A stretch of 64,000 nt of DNA. It comes from CAVSDF01 sp963726715 (lineage in GTDB: Bacteria; Bacteroidota; Rhodothermia; Rhodothermales; BA12). The DNA lies in assembly GCA_963726715.1 (NCBI GenBank), contig CAVSDF010000005.1, positions 186,001-250,000 on the forward strand, written 5' to 3'. Under the pieces are notes generated by a model, which made no database searches, was not told the DNA's origin, and saw only the letters and a list, made by a program, of their open reading frames with translations. Positions 44,181 to 52,607 of the stretch are shown piece by piece. The translations under genes and the position numbers were made by a program. The stretch's first letter is position 1. Every line of letters begins with the position of its first letter.

Positions 44181-44909
44181 ATGAAAGGGTCCTTTCTCTT
44201 CATCGTGATCTTCCTCGCCCTCGCCGTTGCGACGGGCATCTACTACACGATCCTGCCGCAGTTCGTCCGCGACGCCGGCCCGGTTGTGATCATGCTCATC
44301 GCGCTTCTGATCATCATCGTGACGCTGATCGTCGAGCGCATCCTGTCGCTCAAGAAGGCGCAGGGCAAGGAGGCGCTGGCCGTCTACCTCCGCAAGGTGC
44401 AGCAGGCCGTCCACGCGGGCGATGTCGATGGCGCCATCCAGCTCTCCGACAAGCAGCGCGGGTCGCTCGCCGCCGTCATCGGCGCCGGCCTTCGCCGCTA
44501 CAAGGAAGTGGCCAACCTGAGCGACCGCAAGGCCGCCATGGACGAGGTCAAGCAGGCCATCGAGGAAGCGACGCTTCTCGAAGTGCCGATCCTCGAGAAG
44601 AACCTCGTCGCCATGTCGACGATCGCCTCGATCGCCACGATGGTCGGCCTCTTCGGCACCGTTATCGGCATGATCCGCGCCTTCTTCTCGCTCGGCTCGG
44701 GCGGCGGCACGCCGGACCCGCAGCAGCTGTCGCTCGCCATCTCGGAGGCGCTCATCAACACCGCCGGTGGCATCGGCGCGGCCATCATCGCGATCGTGGC
44801 CTACAACTACTTCACGACGAAGGTCGACGGCTTCACGTACATGATCGACGAAGCCAGCCAGTCGATCGTCGACTCGCTCGCGCGCCGCACCGCCGCCTTC
44901 GGCAAGTAA
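44181..44909 (+). CDS. exbB: MotA/TolQ/ExbB proton channel protein
   Basis: The protein has 242 residues with hydrophobic segments at about 5-22, 33-53, 145-166 and 187-208. The conserved ExbB core is LEVPILEKNLVAMSTIASIA, MVGLFGTVIGMIRAFFSLG and ALINTAGGIGAAIIAIVAYN. The cytoplasmic loop is long and charged, as in the family. It forms a pentameric proton channel with ExbD that energises TonB. First gene of exbB-exbD-exbD-tonB-tonB. The ATG is preceded by CCCCTGTACCATCC, not by a Shine-Dalgarno. Confidence 0.93.
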   Translation: MKGSFLFIVIFLALAVATGIYYTILPQFVRDAGPVVIMLIALLIIIVTLIVERILSLKKAQGKEALAVYLRKVQQAVHAGDVDGAIQLSDKQRGSLAAVIGAGLRRYKEVANLSDRKAAMDEVKQAIEEATLLEVPILEKNLVAMSTIASIATMVGLFGTVIGMIRAFFSLGSGGGTPDPQQLSLAISEALINTAGGIGAAIIAIVAYNYFTTKVDGFTYMIDEASQSIVDSLARRTAAFGK

Positions 44910-45018
44910 GGACGAGACCGCCGGGGGAGGGGCGCGCCGGGGTTTATGCCTCGCAGTGCGCCCGTCGTCTCCCCGCTGCCTCTCCCCCGTCCCTCTTCCT
45001 CCACACCCCGACACGGCA

Positions 45019-45468
45019 ATGGCGAAACACAAAATGAAGCGCGTGGGCGTGGCAATCGACATGACCGCAATGGTCGACGTCGCCTTCCTGCTGCTCACCT
45101 TCTTCCTCCTCACGACCAAGTTCAAGGCCGACGAAGCGGTGCCGATCGAGCTGCCGTCCTCGAACGTCTCGATCAAGCTGCCGTCCTCGAACATCATCAT
45201 GCTCTCGGTCGCCAAGGACGGCACGGTCTACGTGCAGGCTGACAACACGAACGGCAACCGGGACATCGCCGGTGGCAACGGCAACGTGCCCATCCGCGCC
45301 GAAGACCTCCAGCAGGCGCTCGTGCAGCTGCGCTCGTCGAACCCATCGCTGCGCTCGGTCATCAAGGCCGACAAGGACGCCTCCTACGGCGTCGTGCAGA
45401 AGGTGATGGATGCCCTCCAGGCCGCGCGCATCACCCGGTTCGCGCTCGTCACGTCCCTCGAATCCTAA
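45019..45468 (+). CDS. exbD: ExbD/TolR proton channel protein, first copy
   Basis: The protein has 149 residues. A short basic N-terminus (MAKHKMKRVGVA) is followed by the ExbD membrane helix with the essential aspartate in IDMTAMVDVAFLLLTFFLLT, and a periplasmic domain. SVIKADKDASYGVVQKVMDA matches the family end. An insert DNTNGNRDIAGGNGNVPI lengthens the periplasmic loop. The ATG at 45019 fits; in-frame sequence upstream is not conserved. It works with ExbB to couple proton flow to TonB. Confidence 0.92.
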   Translation: MAKHKMKRVGVAIDMTAMVDVAFLLLTFFLLTTKFKADEAVPIELPSSNVSIKLPSSNIIMLSVAKDGTVYVQADNTNGNRDIAGGNGNVPIRAEDLQQALVQLRSSNPSLRSVIKADKDASYGVVQKVMDALQAARITRFALVTSLES

Positions 45469-45483
45469 TCCCCTGATACCCCT

Positions 45484-45990
45484 ATGGGTGGAATGAACAT
45501 GGGCGGCGGTGGCGGTGGAAACCGACACAAGAAAGTCCGCTCCAAACGCATGGGCATTGGAATCGACATGACGGCGATGGTCGACGTGGCGTTTCTCTTG
45601 CTCACCTTCTTCATCCTCACGTCCGCGTTCTCGCAGCCGCAGGCGATGGAGATCACGCTCCCCGAGCCCAAGACGGACAACCTGCCGATCGCCGAGAGCA
45701 ACGTCTTCCAGCTTCGCGTCGAAGAGAACGGCACCGTCTGGTACGGGACCGGCAAGGAGCCGCTCAAGCAGACGACGATCGCCGCGGTCGCGCCGGTGCT
45801 CAAGGCCAACGCCAACCGCACCGCGCAAACGGCGACCGTCCTCAAGGTCGATGGCAAAGGCAAGTACAGCTACGCCATCGACATGCTCGACGAGTTCAGC
45901 CTGAATGGCGTGGAGCGCTTCGCCATCGCGCCGTTCACGGAGCAGGACGGTGCGCTCATCGCAGCGGCAAAGGCAACCCCCGGAGTCTAA
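45484..45990 (+). CDS. exbD: ExbD/TolR proton channel protein, second copy
   Basis: The protein has 168 residues and starts 15 bases after the first exbD. The N-terminus is glycine-rich (MGGMNMGGGGGGNRHKKVRS), followed by the helix with the proton-carrying Asp (GIDMTAMVDVAFLLLTFFIL). The periplasmic part differs from the first copy (MEITLPEPKTDNLPIAESNV; ATVLKVDGKGKYSYAIDMLD). Two unequal ExbD proteins per ExbB are common in Bacteroidota and suggest a hetero-oligomeric channel. Confidence 0.92.
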   Translation: MGGMNMGGGGGGNRHKKVRSKRMGIGIDMTAMVDVAFLLLTFFILTSAFSQPQAMEITLPEPKTDNLPIAESNVFQLRVEENGTVWYGTGKEPLKQTTIAAVAPVLKANANRTAQTATVLKVDGKGKYSYAIDMLDEFSLNGVERFAIAPFTEQDGALIAAAKATPGV

Positions 45991-45994
45991 TACC

Positions 45995-46903
45995 ATGGCA
46001 GATCCCAAGAAACCCGTCCCCGGCCCGGCCAAGCCGCCCGCAGCGGTGCGCCCGCCCGCGGCGCCCAAGGCTGCGAAGCCGCCGAAGCCCGCCAAAAAGG
46101 CCGAGCCTCTCGGCCCGTACGGCGCCGCCGAGGTCAAGAAGGTCCTCACGCGCAACCTGATGCGTGGCTGGGTGGTCGGCTCGCTCATCGTCTTCACCCC
46201 GCTCGCGGGTGTGAAAGCATGGTCGGCGTACCGCGAGGCGCAGGACCGCAACAAGGTCATCGAGATCCCCGAGATGGTCAACTACAGCGAGCTTCCGCCG
46301 CCGCCGTCCGTCGAGGACGTGCCGACGCCGGAGGCCGCGCCCGCCCCGCCGACACCCGTCGAGGCGCCCAAGGTGGCGATCCCTGAGCCGGTTCCGGACG
46401 AGCAGGCGCCGCCCGAGCAGACGCTCGCAACGCGCGAGGAAGCCCGCGTGACGCAGACCGGTGATGTCGGGACGGGTGTGGGTGTGGTTGCAGGCACCGG
46501 CACGCAGCCGGTCTCCGCCGCACCCCCGCCGCCCCCGCCGCCCCCGCCGCCGCCCCCGCCGCCGCCCCCGCCGCCGCCCCCGCCGCCGCCGCCCGTGCGC
46601 GACGGTCCGCCGCCGGACTTCGTGGCCGTCGAGAAGCAGCCGGTGCCGGTCGACCGCGTCGAGCCCGAGTACCCGGAGATCGCTCGCCAGGCGGGCATCG
46701 AAGGCCGCGTGACCGTGCGCGTCTGGGTCGGCCGTGACGGCCGCGTCAAGGACGTGCAGGTGCTGCGCTCGGACAACGAGATCTTCAACGAGAACGCCCT
46801 GGCCGCCGTGCGCCGCTGGCGCTTCGAGCCGGCCATCCAGGCGGGCAACCCCGTCGAAGTCTGGGTCACCATCCCGATCCGCTTCCGCCAGAACCGCCGC
46901 TAA
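45995..46903 (+). CDS. tonB: TonB-family energy transducer, first copy
   Basis: The protein has 302 residues. A basic/Pro-Ala N-terminus is followed by one membrane helix (about 52-68, MRGWVVGSLIVFTPLAG). A long Pro/Glu spacer then contains an uninterrupted proline run (about residues 178-202, coded by repeated CCG/CCC). The TonB C-terminal domain is VDRVEPEYPEIARQAGIEGR, VTVRVWVGRDGRVKDVQVLR and AVRRWRFEPAIQAGNPVEVW. It links ExbB/ExbD to outer-membrane receptors. It starts 4 bases after the second exbD stop and is followed by a terminator at 46954-46986. Confidence 0.92.
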   Translation: MADPKKPVPGPAKPPAAVRPPAAPKAAKPPKPAKKAEPLGPYGAAEVKKVLTRNLMRGWVVGSLIVFTPLAGVKAWSAYREAQDRNKVIEIPEMVNYSELPPPPSVEDVPTPEAAPAPPTPVEAPKVAIPEPVPDEQAPPEQTLATREEARVTQTGDVGTGVGVVAGTGTQPVSAAPPPPPPPPPPPPPPPPPPPPPPPPVRDGPPPDFVAVEKQPVPVDRVEPEYPEIARQAGIEGRVTVRVWVGRDGRVKDVQVLRSDNEIFNENALAAVRRWRFEPAIQAGNPVEVWVTIPIRFRQNRR

Positions 46904-46953
46904 GGCGCTTCGGGCACACCGCCCGCGTCTCCACGAGACGCCCCGCGACACGC

Positions 46954-46986
46954 GCAGGGGCCACCGGCAGCCCCGGTGGCCCCTGC
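46954..46986 (+). terminator. Terminator after the first tonB
   Basis: A 14-bp perfect stem GCAGGGGCCACCGG / CCGGTGGCCCCTGC (46954-46967 with 46973-46986) is followed by GTCCGTTTCG. This probably ends the exbB-exbD-exbD-tonB operon. Confidence 0.75.
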
Positions 46987-47131
46987 GTCCGTTTCGCCCC
47001 CTCCTCCAACGACCAGCCCGCTCTGCGAGCCTCGACCCCCGATTTCCCCTGTGACGACGATTCTGGCTGGCTGAGGCGCGGTGGACGCACCGCCCGCGGC
47101 CGTACTCCACCCTTTTCCGCCCCGACCTCCC

Positions 47132-47959
47132 ATGAACGGTCTCCAGTCCTCCGCCCCCGGCGGCGACGCGCGCACGCCTTACGGCGCCGCCGAACTCCGC
47201 CACGTCCACGACGCCAACCTGCGCCGTGCCTTCGTGCTCGCCGCGCTCCTCGCCGTCACCGCCATCGGCGGCGGCCGCCTCCTCGCCGACGCGCTCGCTG
47301 CTCCGGCGCCGGTCGTCGAGCCGCCTCTGACATGGGTGCCGTTTGACCCCCTGCCTCTGCCCGCCGAGCCGCCGTCGATCGAGCGGCCCGCTGAGACGCT
47401 GCCCTCTGCGCCGGTCACCCCGCCTGCGCCGAACGCCATCCCCGAGCCGGTCCCTGACCCCGTCGTGCCAGACGAGGCGCCGACGACGATTGCCGACAAC
47501 GGCGCCGCCGCGACGCCGGTCGGGGTGCCCGGTGGCGACGGACCGCCGTCGAGCGGAGGCGTGATCGGAGGGACCGGGCCGCCCGTCGCGCCCGAGCCGC
47601 CTGCGCCGGTCGTGCCCGATCCACCCGCGCCCGTGGTGGTGCCGCCTGCGCCCGCGCCGCCGTCCGAGCCGACCATTTTCGATGTCGTTGAGGTGATGCC
47701 GACGGTCCTCACCAACCCGTCGCCCGTCTACCCGGAGATGGCGCGGCAGGCGGGCATCGAAGGGCGCGTCTACGTCCGGGCCCGTGTCGGGCGAGACGGG
47801 CGCGTCCGCGCGGCGTCGATCGTCCGCTCGGACAATGCCATCTTCGACGCCGCCGCCCTCGACGCCGTCCGCCGGTGGACGTTCACGCCGGGTGTGCAGG
47901 CGGGCCGCACGGTCGAGGTGTGGACGACCATCCCGATTCGGTTCCGGCAGACGCGGTGA
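47132..47959 (+). CDS. TonB-family energy transducer, second copy
   Basis: The protein has 275 residues from the ATG at 47132 (MNGLQSSAPGGDARTPYGAA). It is a paralogue of the preceding TonB. The shared N-terminal PYGAAEL motif is followed by a membrane helix (RRAFVLAALLAVTAIGGGRL). A Pro-rich spacer lacks the pure proline run. The TonB domain is VYPEMARQAGIEGRVYVRAR and DAVRRWTFTPGVQAGRTVEV. The near match of both ends suggests tandem duplication. It lies beyond the terminator, so it may be expressed separately or by read-through. Confidence 0.9.
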   Translation: MNGLQSSAPGGDARTPYGAAELRHVHDANLRRAFVLAALLAVTAIGGGRLLADALAAPAPVVEPPLTWVPFDPLPLPAEPPSIERPAETLPSAPVTPPAPNAIPEPVPDPVVPDEAPTTIADNGAAATPVGVPGGDGPPSSGGVIGGTGPPVAPEPPAPVVPDPPAPVVVPPAPAPPSEPTIFDVVEVMPTVLTNPSPVYPEMARQAGIEGRVYVRARVGRDGRVRAASIVRSDNAIFDAAALDAVRRWTFTPGVQAGRTVEVWTTIPIRFRQTR

Positions 47960-48120
47960 CGCGCGGGGATGGGGTGTGACCACCCGTTCGATTCCGATTC
48001 CGGGTGCGTTGACGGACGCGCCCGCCGGCCCGTGCCGTCCGTACAGGGGAGCGGCGCGGGCCGGGCTGCGTTCTGCGCACCGCTCTTCCCCCCTGATTTT
48101 CATCCTTCGCCTCGACCCCA

Positions 48121-48390
48121 ATGGCCGTCCCGACCCGCCGCCGCCCCGCCGTCGCTCCGCTCGACGTGCTCTACTACGGCATCGCCACACTCTGCCTGCT
48201 CGCGGGCGCCTTCGTGATCTGGATGCCGGGCCTCGACCCGCGCATGCGCTGGACCATCGGCAGCGTGCTGATCCTGATGGGCATCTACCGGATCGTCCAC
48301 ACGCGGATGCGGGCGCGGCAGGACCACTGGGAGGAGGAGTTCGAGCGGATGCGCGACGAGCGCCAGCGCGACCGCCCGACCGAACTCTGA
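48121..48390 (+). CDS. Small two-helix membrane protein of unknown function
   Basis: The protein has 89 residues. There are two hydrophobic segments (about 16-36, YYGIATLCLLAGAFVIWMPG, and 44-60, WTIGSVLILMGIYRIV) with a very short loop. A strongly charged C-terminal tail follows (RMRARQDHWEEEFERMRDER), likely helical and cytoplasmic. It lies between tonB and the PstS-like gene on the same strand. I do not recognise a family. Short membrane proteins with this layout are common beside transport operons, but no function follows from that. Confidence 0.6.
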   Translation: MAVPTRRRPAVAPLDVLYYGIATLCLLAGAFVIWMPGLDPRMRWTIGSVLILMGIYRIVHTRMRARQDHWEEEFERMRDERQRDRPTEL

Positions 48391-48440
48391 GCCGCCGCGT
48401 GTCACGCCCTCCCCGTTCCCTCCCCGTCGTTCTGCCCCCG

Positions 48441-49394
48441 ATGCGCGTCCTCCTGCTTCCGCTCGCCCTTCTCGCGCTCGTCGCCGCCTCGTGCGGCGAG
48501 CCGTCTGCCCCGTCCGCGCCCATCAGCAGTGGCGGCGAGCTCGGAGGCGACGACTCGACGCTCGTGCTCGACGCGGGCGGCCTCGCGGGCGTGCTGCGCA
48601 TCGCCGCATCCGAGACGCTCGTGCCCATTGCCGAAGCGCAGGCGGCGCGGCTGCGGCAGCTCTACCCCGGCATCTCGGTCGAGGTGCTGCCGCGGACCTC
48701 GCGCGGCGCCATCGTCGCATTCCTGCGCGACTCGGTCGGCGTCGCCGTCGTCGACCGCCCGCTCAACGCCGACGAGCAGGCGCTCCTTGACGTCCGCGAC
48801 CGCAGCGAGGACATCTCGGTGATGCCGTACGGATACAGCGCCCTCGCACTCGTCGTGAACCCTGCCAACCCCGTCGATTCGCTCTCGCGCGCGCAACTCG
48901 GACGGCTCGTTCGCGGAGGGGCGCCGTGGTCGTCGGTCGTGCGTGGCGGCCCGGCGGGCGCGGTCGAACTGGCGGTGACGGGCCGCAACTCGGCGCTCCA
49001 CGAACTGCTCGCCACCCGCTTCGCCCCCGGCGGCGACCTCACGCCCGCCCACGCGGCCGCGTCGCAGGGCGACGTGCTCCGCACCGTTGCCGCACGTCCA
49101 CTGGCGCTTGGCGTGGTGAGCCTGGAAGCCCTCCGCGACACGACCCTCGCGCGCGGCGTCAAAGTGCTCGCCATCTCCGACACGCTCGCGGCGCTGCGTC
49201 CGGGCCAGTCGAGCGTCTACCAGCAGCTGTATCCGCTGCGGTATGCGGCCTTCGTGCTCGTCGCGCGTCCGCCGGGCACGGTGGAATCGGCGTTCGCGCG
49301 GTTCGTGCGCACGACCGTCGGGCAGCGCGCGGTGCAGGAGGCGGGCCTCGTGCCCGCCATCGTCCCCGCTCACCGCATCGTGCTGACGCAGTAG
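48441..49394 (+). CDS. PstS-like phosphate/solute-binding lipoprotein
   Basis: The protein has 317 residues. The lipoprotein signal MRVLLLPLALLALVAASC gives lipid attachment at C18. A periplasmic-binding fold follows: VLRIAASETLVPIAEAQAAR, YPGISVEVLPRTSRGAIVAF, GVAVVDRPLNADEQALL, MPYGYSALALVVNPANPVD and LYPLRYAAFVLVARPPG. This layout matches PstS-type phosphate-binding proteins used without their own permease genes nearby. Direct phosphate ligands are not certain. Same strand as the TonB cluster; 50 bases after the small membrane protein. Confidence 0.8.
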   Translation: MRVLLLPLALLALVAASCGEPSAPSAPISSGGELGGDDSTLVLDAGGLAGVLRIAASETLVPIAEAQAARLRQLYPGISVEVLPRTSRGAIVAFLRDSVGVAVVDRPLNADEQALLDVRDRSEDISVMPYGYSALALVVNPANPVDSLSRAQLGRLVRGGAPWSSVVRGGPAGAVELAVTGRNSALHELLATRFAPGGDLTPAHAAASQGDVLRTVAARPLALGVVSLEALRDTTLARGVKVLAISDTLAALRPGQSSVYQQLYPLRYAAFVLVARPPGTVESAFARFVRTTVGQRAVQEAGLVPAIVPAHRIVLTQ

Positions 49395-49535
49395 CGGCGG
49401 CAGTGGCGGACGCGCTTCGGGCGGGGCGATTCGCGCAGGTTTCGCGGCTCCAGGTGGCCTGGCGGGGCAGGGGAGAGAACCCTCGACCGGCGGGCGGCGG
49501 TATGCCGGGCGCCCCGTCACCCGCCCGCACGCCCA

Positions 49536-50240
49536 ATGGACGCCCTCCGCGCCCTCGTCGATTTCATCCTCCACATCGACGTTCATCTGAACGCGCTCGC
49601 GACCGAGTACGGGATGTGGATCTACGGCATCCTCTTCCTGATCGTCTTCTGCGAGACCGGCCTCGTCGTGACGCCCTTCCTGCCGGGCGATTCGCTGCTC
49701 TTCGCCGCCGGCGCCCTCGCCGCGACCGGGCCGATGAACGTCCATCTCCTCGCCGGCCTTCTCATTGCCGCGGCGATCCTCGGCGACTCCGTCAACTACT
49801 CCATCGGGCGGCGGCTCGGCGGGCAGACGCACCGCGTGCGGCTCATCAAGCCCGAATACCTCGCCCGGACCGAGCGCTTCTACGAAAAGCACGGCGGCAA
49901 GACCATCCTCATGGCGCGCTTCGTGCCCATCGTGCGCACGTTCGCACCGTTCGTCGCCGGGATGGCGCGGATGCACTACCGCACGTTCATCGCCTACAAC
50001 GTCGGCGGCGCGGTGCTGTGGGTGACGCTGTTTCTCTACGCCGGTTACTTCTTTGGTGCCCTGCCGTTCGTGCAGGAGAACTTCGGCGTCGTCGCCATCG
50101 CCATCATCGTCGTGTCGGTGCTGCCGATGGTCGTCGAGTTCATCCGCGCCCGCCGCGAGGTGCCCGAGACCGTCGCCGCTGCCGCCGCCGCGACCGGCAC
50201 CGCCGACGCCGTCGCCCCCGATGCCGGTGCGCCGCGCTGA
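49536..50240 (+). CDS. DedA-family membrane protein
   Basis: The protein has 234 residues. DedA/SNARE-associated motifs are FCETGLVVTPFLPGDSLLFA, GDSVNYSIGRRLGG, the amphipathic stretch FYEKHGGKTILMARFVPIVR and TFAPFVAGMARMHYRTFIAY. The family contains polytopic flippases for undecaprenyl phosphate or phospholipids. The re-entrant acidic (E in FCETG, D in PGDS) and basic (R in ARFVPIVRT) residues are present. The C-terminus is a disordered Ala-rich tail. It stands upstream of kup on the same strand. Confidence 0.92.
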   Translation: MDALRALVDFILHIDVHLNALATEYGMWIYGILFLIVFCETGLVVTPFLPGDSLLFAAGALAATGPMNVHLLAGLLIAAAILGDSVNYSIGRRLGGQTHRVRLIKPEYLARTERFYEKHGGKTILMARFVPIVRTFAPFVAGMARMHYRTFIAYNVGGAVLWVTLFLYAGYFFGALPFVQENFGVVAIAIIVVSVLPMVVEFIRARREVPETVAAAAAATGTADAVAPDAGAPR

Positions 50241-50361
50241 GCGTCGACCGCCGGTCGTCGGCCGAGAGTCGTCCGTCGATGGGTGGCCTGTGGGCGAGTG
50301 CTCGCCGTCGGGTGCGTTTCGGCGCTCCGTTTCTCTCTTCGATCCGTGACCCCTCGATTCC

Positions 50362-52417
50362 GTGCCGGAACCTCCGCCGCCTGACCTTCCCTCCGATCCC
50401 GGATCCTCGGGCAAGACGCCGGATGCGACGCCGGTCGGTCTCGTTCCAGACGTGGCCGCTCTGCCGGACGCATCCGCCGCGCCCGCCGCGCACGGGGCCA
50501 CCGCCGCGCATGGGTCCACCGCGGCGCACGGAGGCCACGGCGCCGATGTGGCAAAGTCCGGGCTGAAGCTCGGCCTCACGCTCGGCGCGCTCGGCGTCGT
50601 CTACGGCGACATCGGCACGAGTCCGATCTACGCCCTCCGCGAGAGCTTCCACCTGCACCACCTCGCGCCGACGCCGGGCAACGTCTTCGGCATCCTGTCG
50701 CTCATCTTCTGGGCGCTCGTGCTGGTGATCTCCGTCAAGTACATCGCCTTCGTGCTCAAGGCCGACAACGACGGCGAGGGCGGCATCATCTCGCTCACCT
50801 CGCTCGTCGTGCCCCTGCGCGCGCGGCTGCGCGGCAAGCGGTGGCTCATCGTGCCGATGGGCCTCTTCGGCGCCGCCCTCCTCTACGGCGACAGCACGAT
50901 CACGCCCGCGATCACGGTGCTCTCGGCGGTCGAGGGCCTCGAACTCATCGCGCCCGCGACGACGCCGTACGTGATCCCGATCACCCTCGTCATCCTCGTC
51001 GCCCTCTTCAGCGTGCAGTACAAGGGCACGGGAGGCGTCGGCAAGGTCTTCGGGCCGATCATGATGCTCTGGTTCGTCGTTCTCGCGGTCCTCGGCATCC
51101 GGTGGATCGCCCAGGCGCCGGAGGTGCTGACGGCGGTCAACCCGGTCTACGCCGTCCGCTTCTTCGTCGACAACGGCGTGCTCGGCTTCCTCGTGCTCGG
51201 CTCCGTCTTCCTCGTCGTGACGGGCGGCGAGGCGCTCTACGCCGACCTCGGGCACTTCGGCATCGTGCCCATTCGCAACGCGTGGTTCGCGGTCGTGCTG
51301 CCGGGCCTGCTCCTCAACTACTTCGGGCAGGGGGCGATGCTGCTGACGCATCCGGAGGGCTTCGAGCATCCGTTCTTCAAGATGGCGCCGGAATGGGCGC
51401 TGCCGTTCCTCGTGATCCTCGCCGCGATGGCTGCCGTGATCGCCTCGCAGGCGGTGATCTCGGGCGCGTTCTCGCTCACGATGCAGCTCGTGCAGTTCGG
51501 CTACCTGCCCAAGCTGGCGATCCGTTTCACGAGCGAGGAGCACCAGGGGCAGATCTACATCCCGGCGGTCAACGGGATGCTCTTCGCGCTCTGCATCGTC
51601 TTCGTGCTCGTCTTCCGCTCGTCGGCGAACCTGGCCGCCGCCTACGGCATCGCCGTCACGAGCACGATGGCCCTCACCACGATCCTTTTCGCGCTCCGTT
51701 TGAGGCGGCGCAGGGGACGGCTCGTCGGGGCCGCGCTCGTGTTCCTCGTCTGCTTCCTGCCCATCGACCTCGCCTTCTTCGGCGCCAACGCGGTCAAGAT
51801 CATGGATGGCGGATGGGTGCCGCTCGCGCTCGGCCTCGTGCTCTTCGCCGTCATGCTGACGTGGAAGCAGGGCCGCCAGACCGTCTCCGACGCCCGCGCG
51901 GAGGGACGGCTGCCGCTCGACATGTTCCTCGACGACCTCGCCCGCCGTCCACAGACGACGGCCAAGGGCACCGCCGTGTTCTTCGGCGCCTCGCCGCACA
52001 CGACGCCGTCGTCGCTGCTCCACAACATGAAGCACAACCACGTCGTCCACGAGCGGAACGTGTTTCTGGAGGTCAACACCGTCTCGCGCCCGCGCGTCGT
52101 CGAGGCCAACCGCTTCCGCTGCCGCGCGCTCGGGCCGCGGGTTCTACTACGCCGAACTCGACTACGGCTTCGCCGAGCAGCCGAACGTAGCCGACGACCT
52201 GATGAAGCAGACGATCGACGGGAAGCGGGTGAAGCCGATGGACACCTCGTTCTTCGTGCGCCGAGAGCGCCTCGTCGTGACGCCCGGCAAGGGCAAGATG
52301 ATGCGCTGGCGCCGCCAACTCTTCGCCCTGATGCAGCACGCCTCGACCGACACGGCGGATTACTACGGCCTGCCTGCGGGGCGGGTGATCGAACTCGGCG
52401 AACGGGTGCAGACGTGA
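50362..52417 (+). pseudogene. kup: Kup-type low-affinity potassium transporter, one apparent +1 frameshift near the end
   Basis: The start is a GTG at 50362 with a Pro/Ala/His-rich N-terminal tail. The K+ transporter body follows: TLGALGVVYGDIGTSPIYAL, LKADNDGEGGIISLTSLVVP, ALLYGDSTITPAITVLSAVE and LGHFGIVPIRNAWFAVVLPG, about 12 membrane segments in all. Frame 1 holds to about 52135 (VVEANRFRCRALG); the family sequence resumes one frame over as GFYYAELDYGFAEQPNVADD and continues to the stop at 52417 (DYYGLPAGRVIELGERVQT). One extra C in CTCGGGCCGCGGG explains it. The protein would import K+ with H+. Start and end are otherwise complete. Confidence 0.85.
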
Positions 52418-52493
52418 TGGGGTCGGTACGCCTCGCGTGAGGTGTGGCGCAGGCGGTCGCACGCCTCGCGTGATGTGCTGGCGCAGGCCAGAC

Positions 52494-52521
52494 GTAGGGG
52501 CACGATATATCGTGCCCCTAC
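52494..52521. repeat. Perfect GTAGGGGCACGATA palindrome
   Basis: A 28-base perfect palindrome with half-site GTAGGGGCACGATA. It lies 77 bases after the kup stop. As RNA it would form a strong hairpin in either direction and may end the kup transcript. Best-preserved copy of its family in the window. Confidence 0.75.
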
Positions 52522-52607
52522 CGCCTCCGCGCGCGGCCAGCGCCCCCGCCCACCACCGCTCCCCATCCCCACAACCCCACGCCCCATCGCGCGTTGGCGG
52601 GCGCCCT

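Noticed and set aside
46520..46600. CCG/CCC tandem repeat, first considered as a satellite or CRISPR-like array
   Set aside because: It is in frame and encodes the polyproline rod of TonB; there are no spacers.
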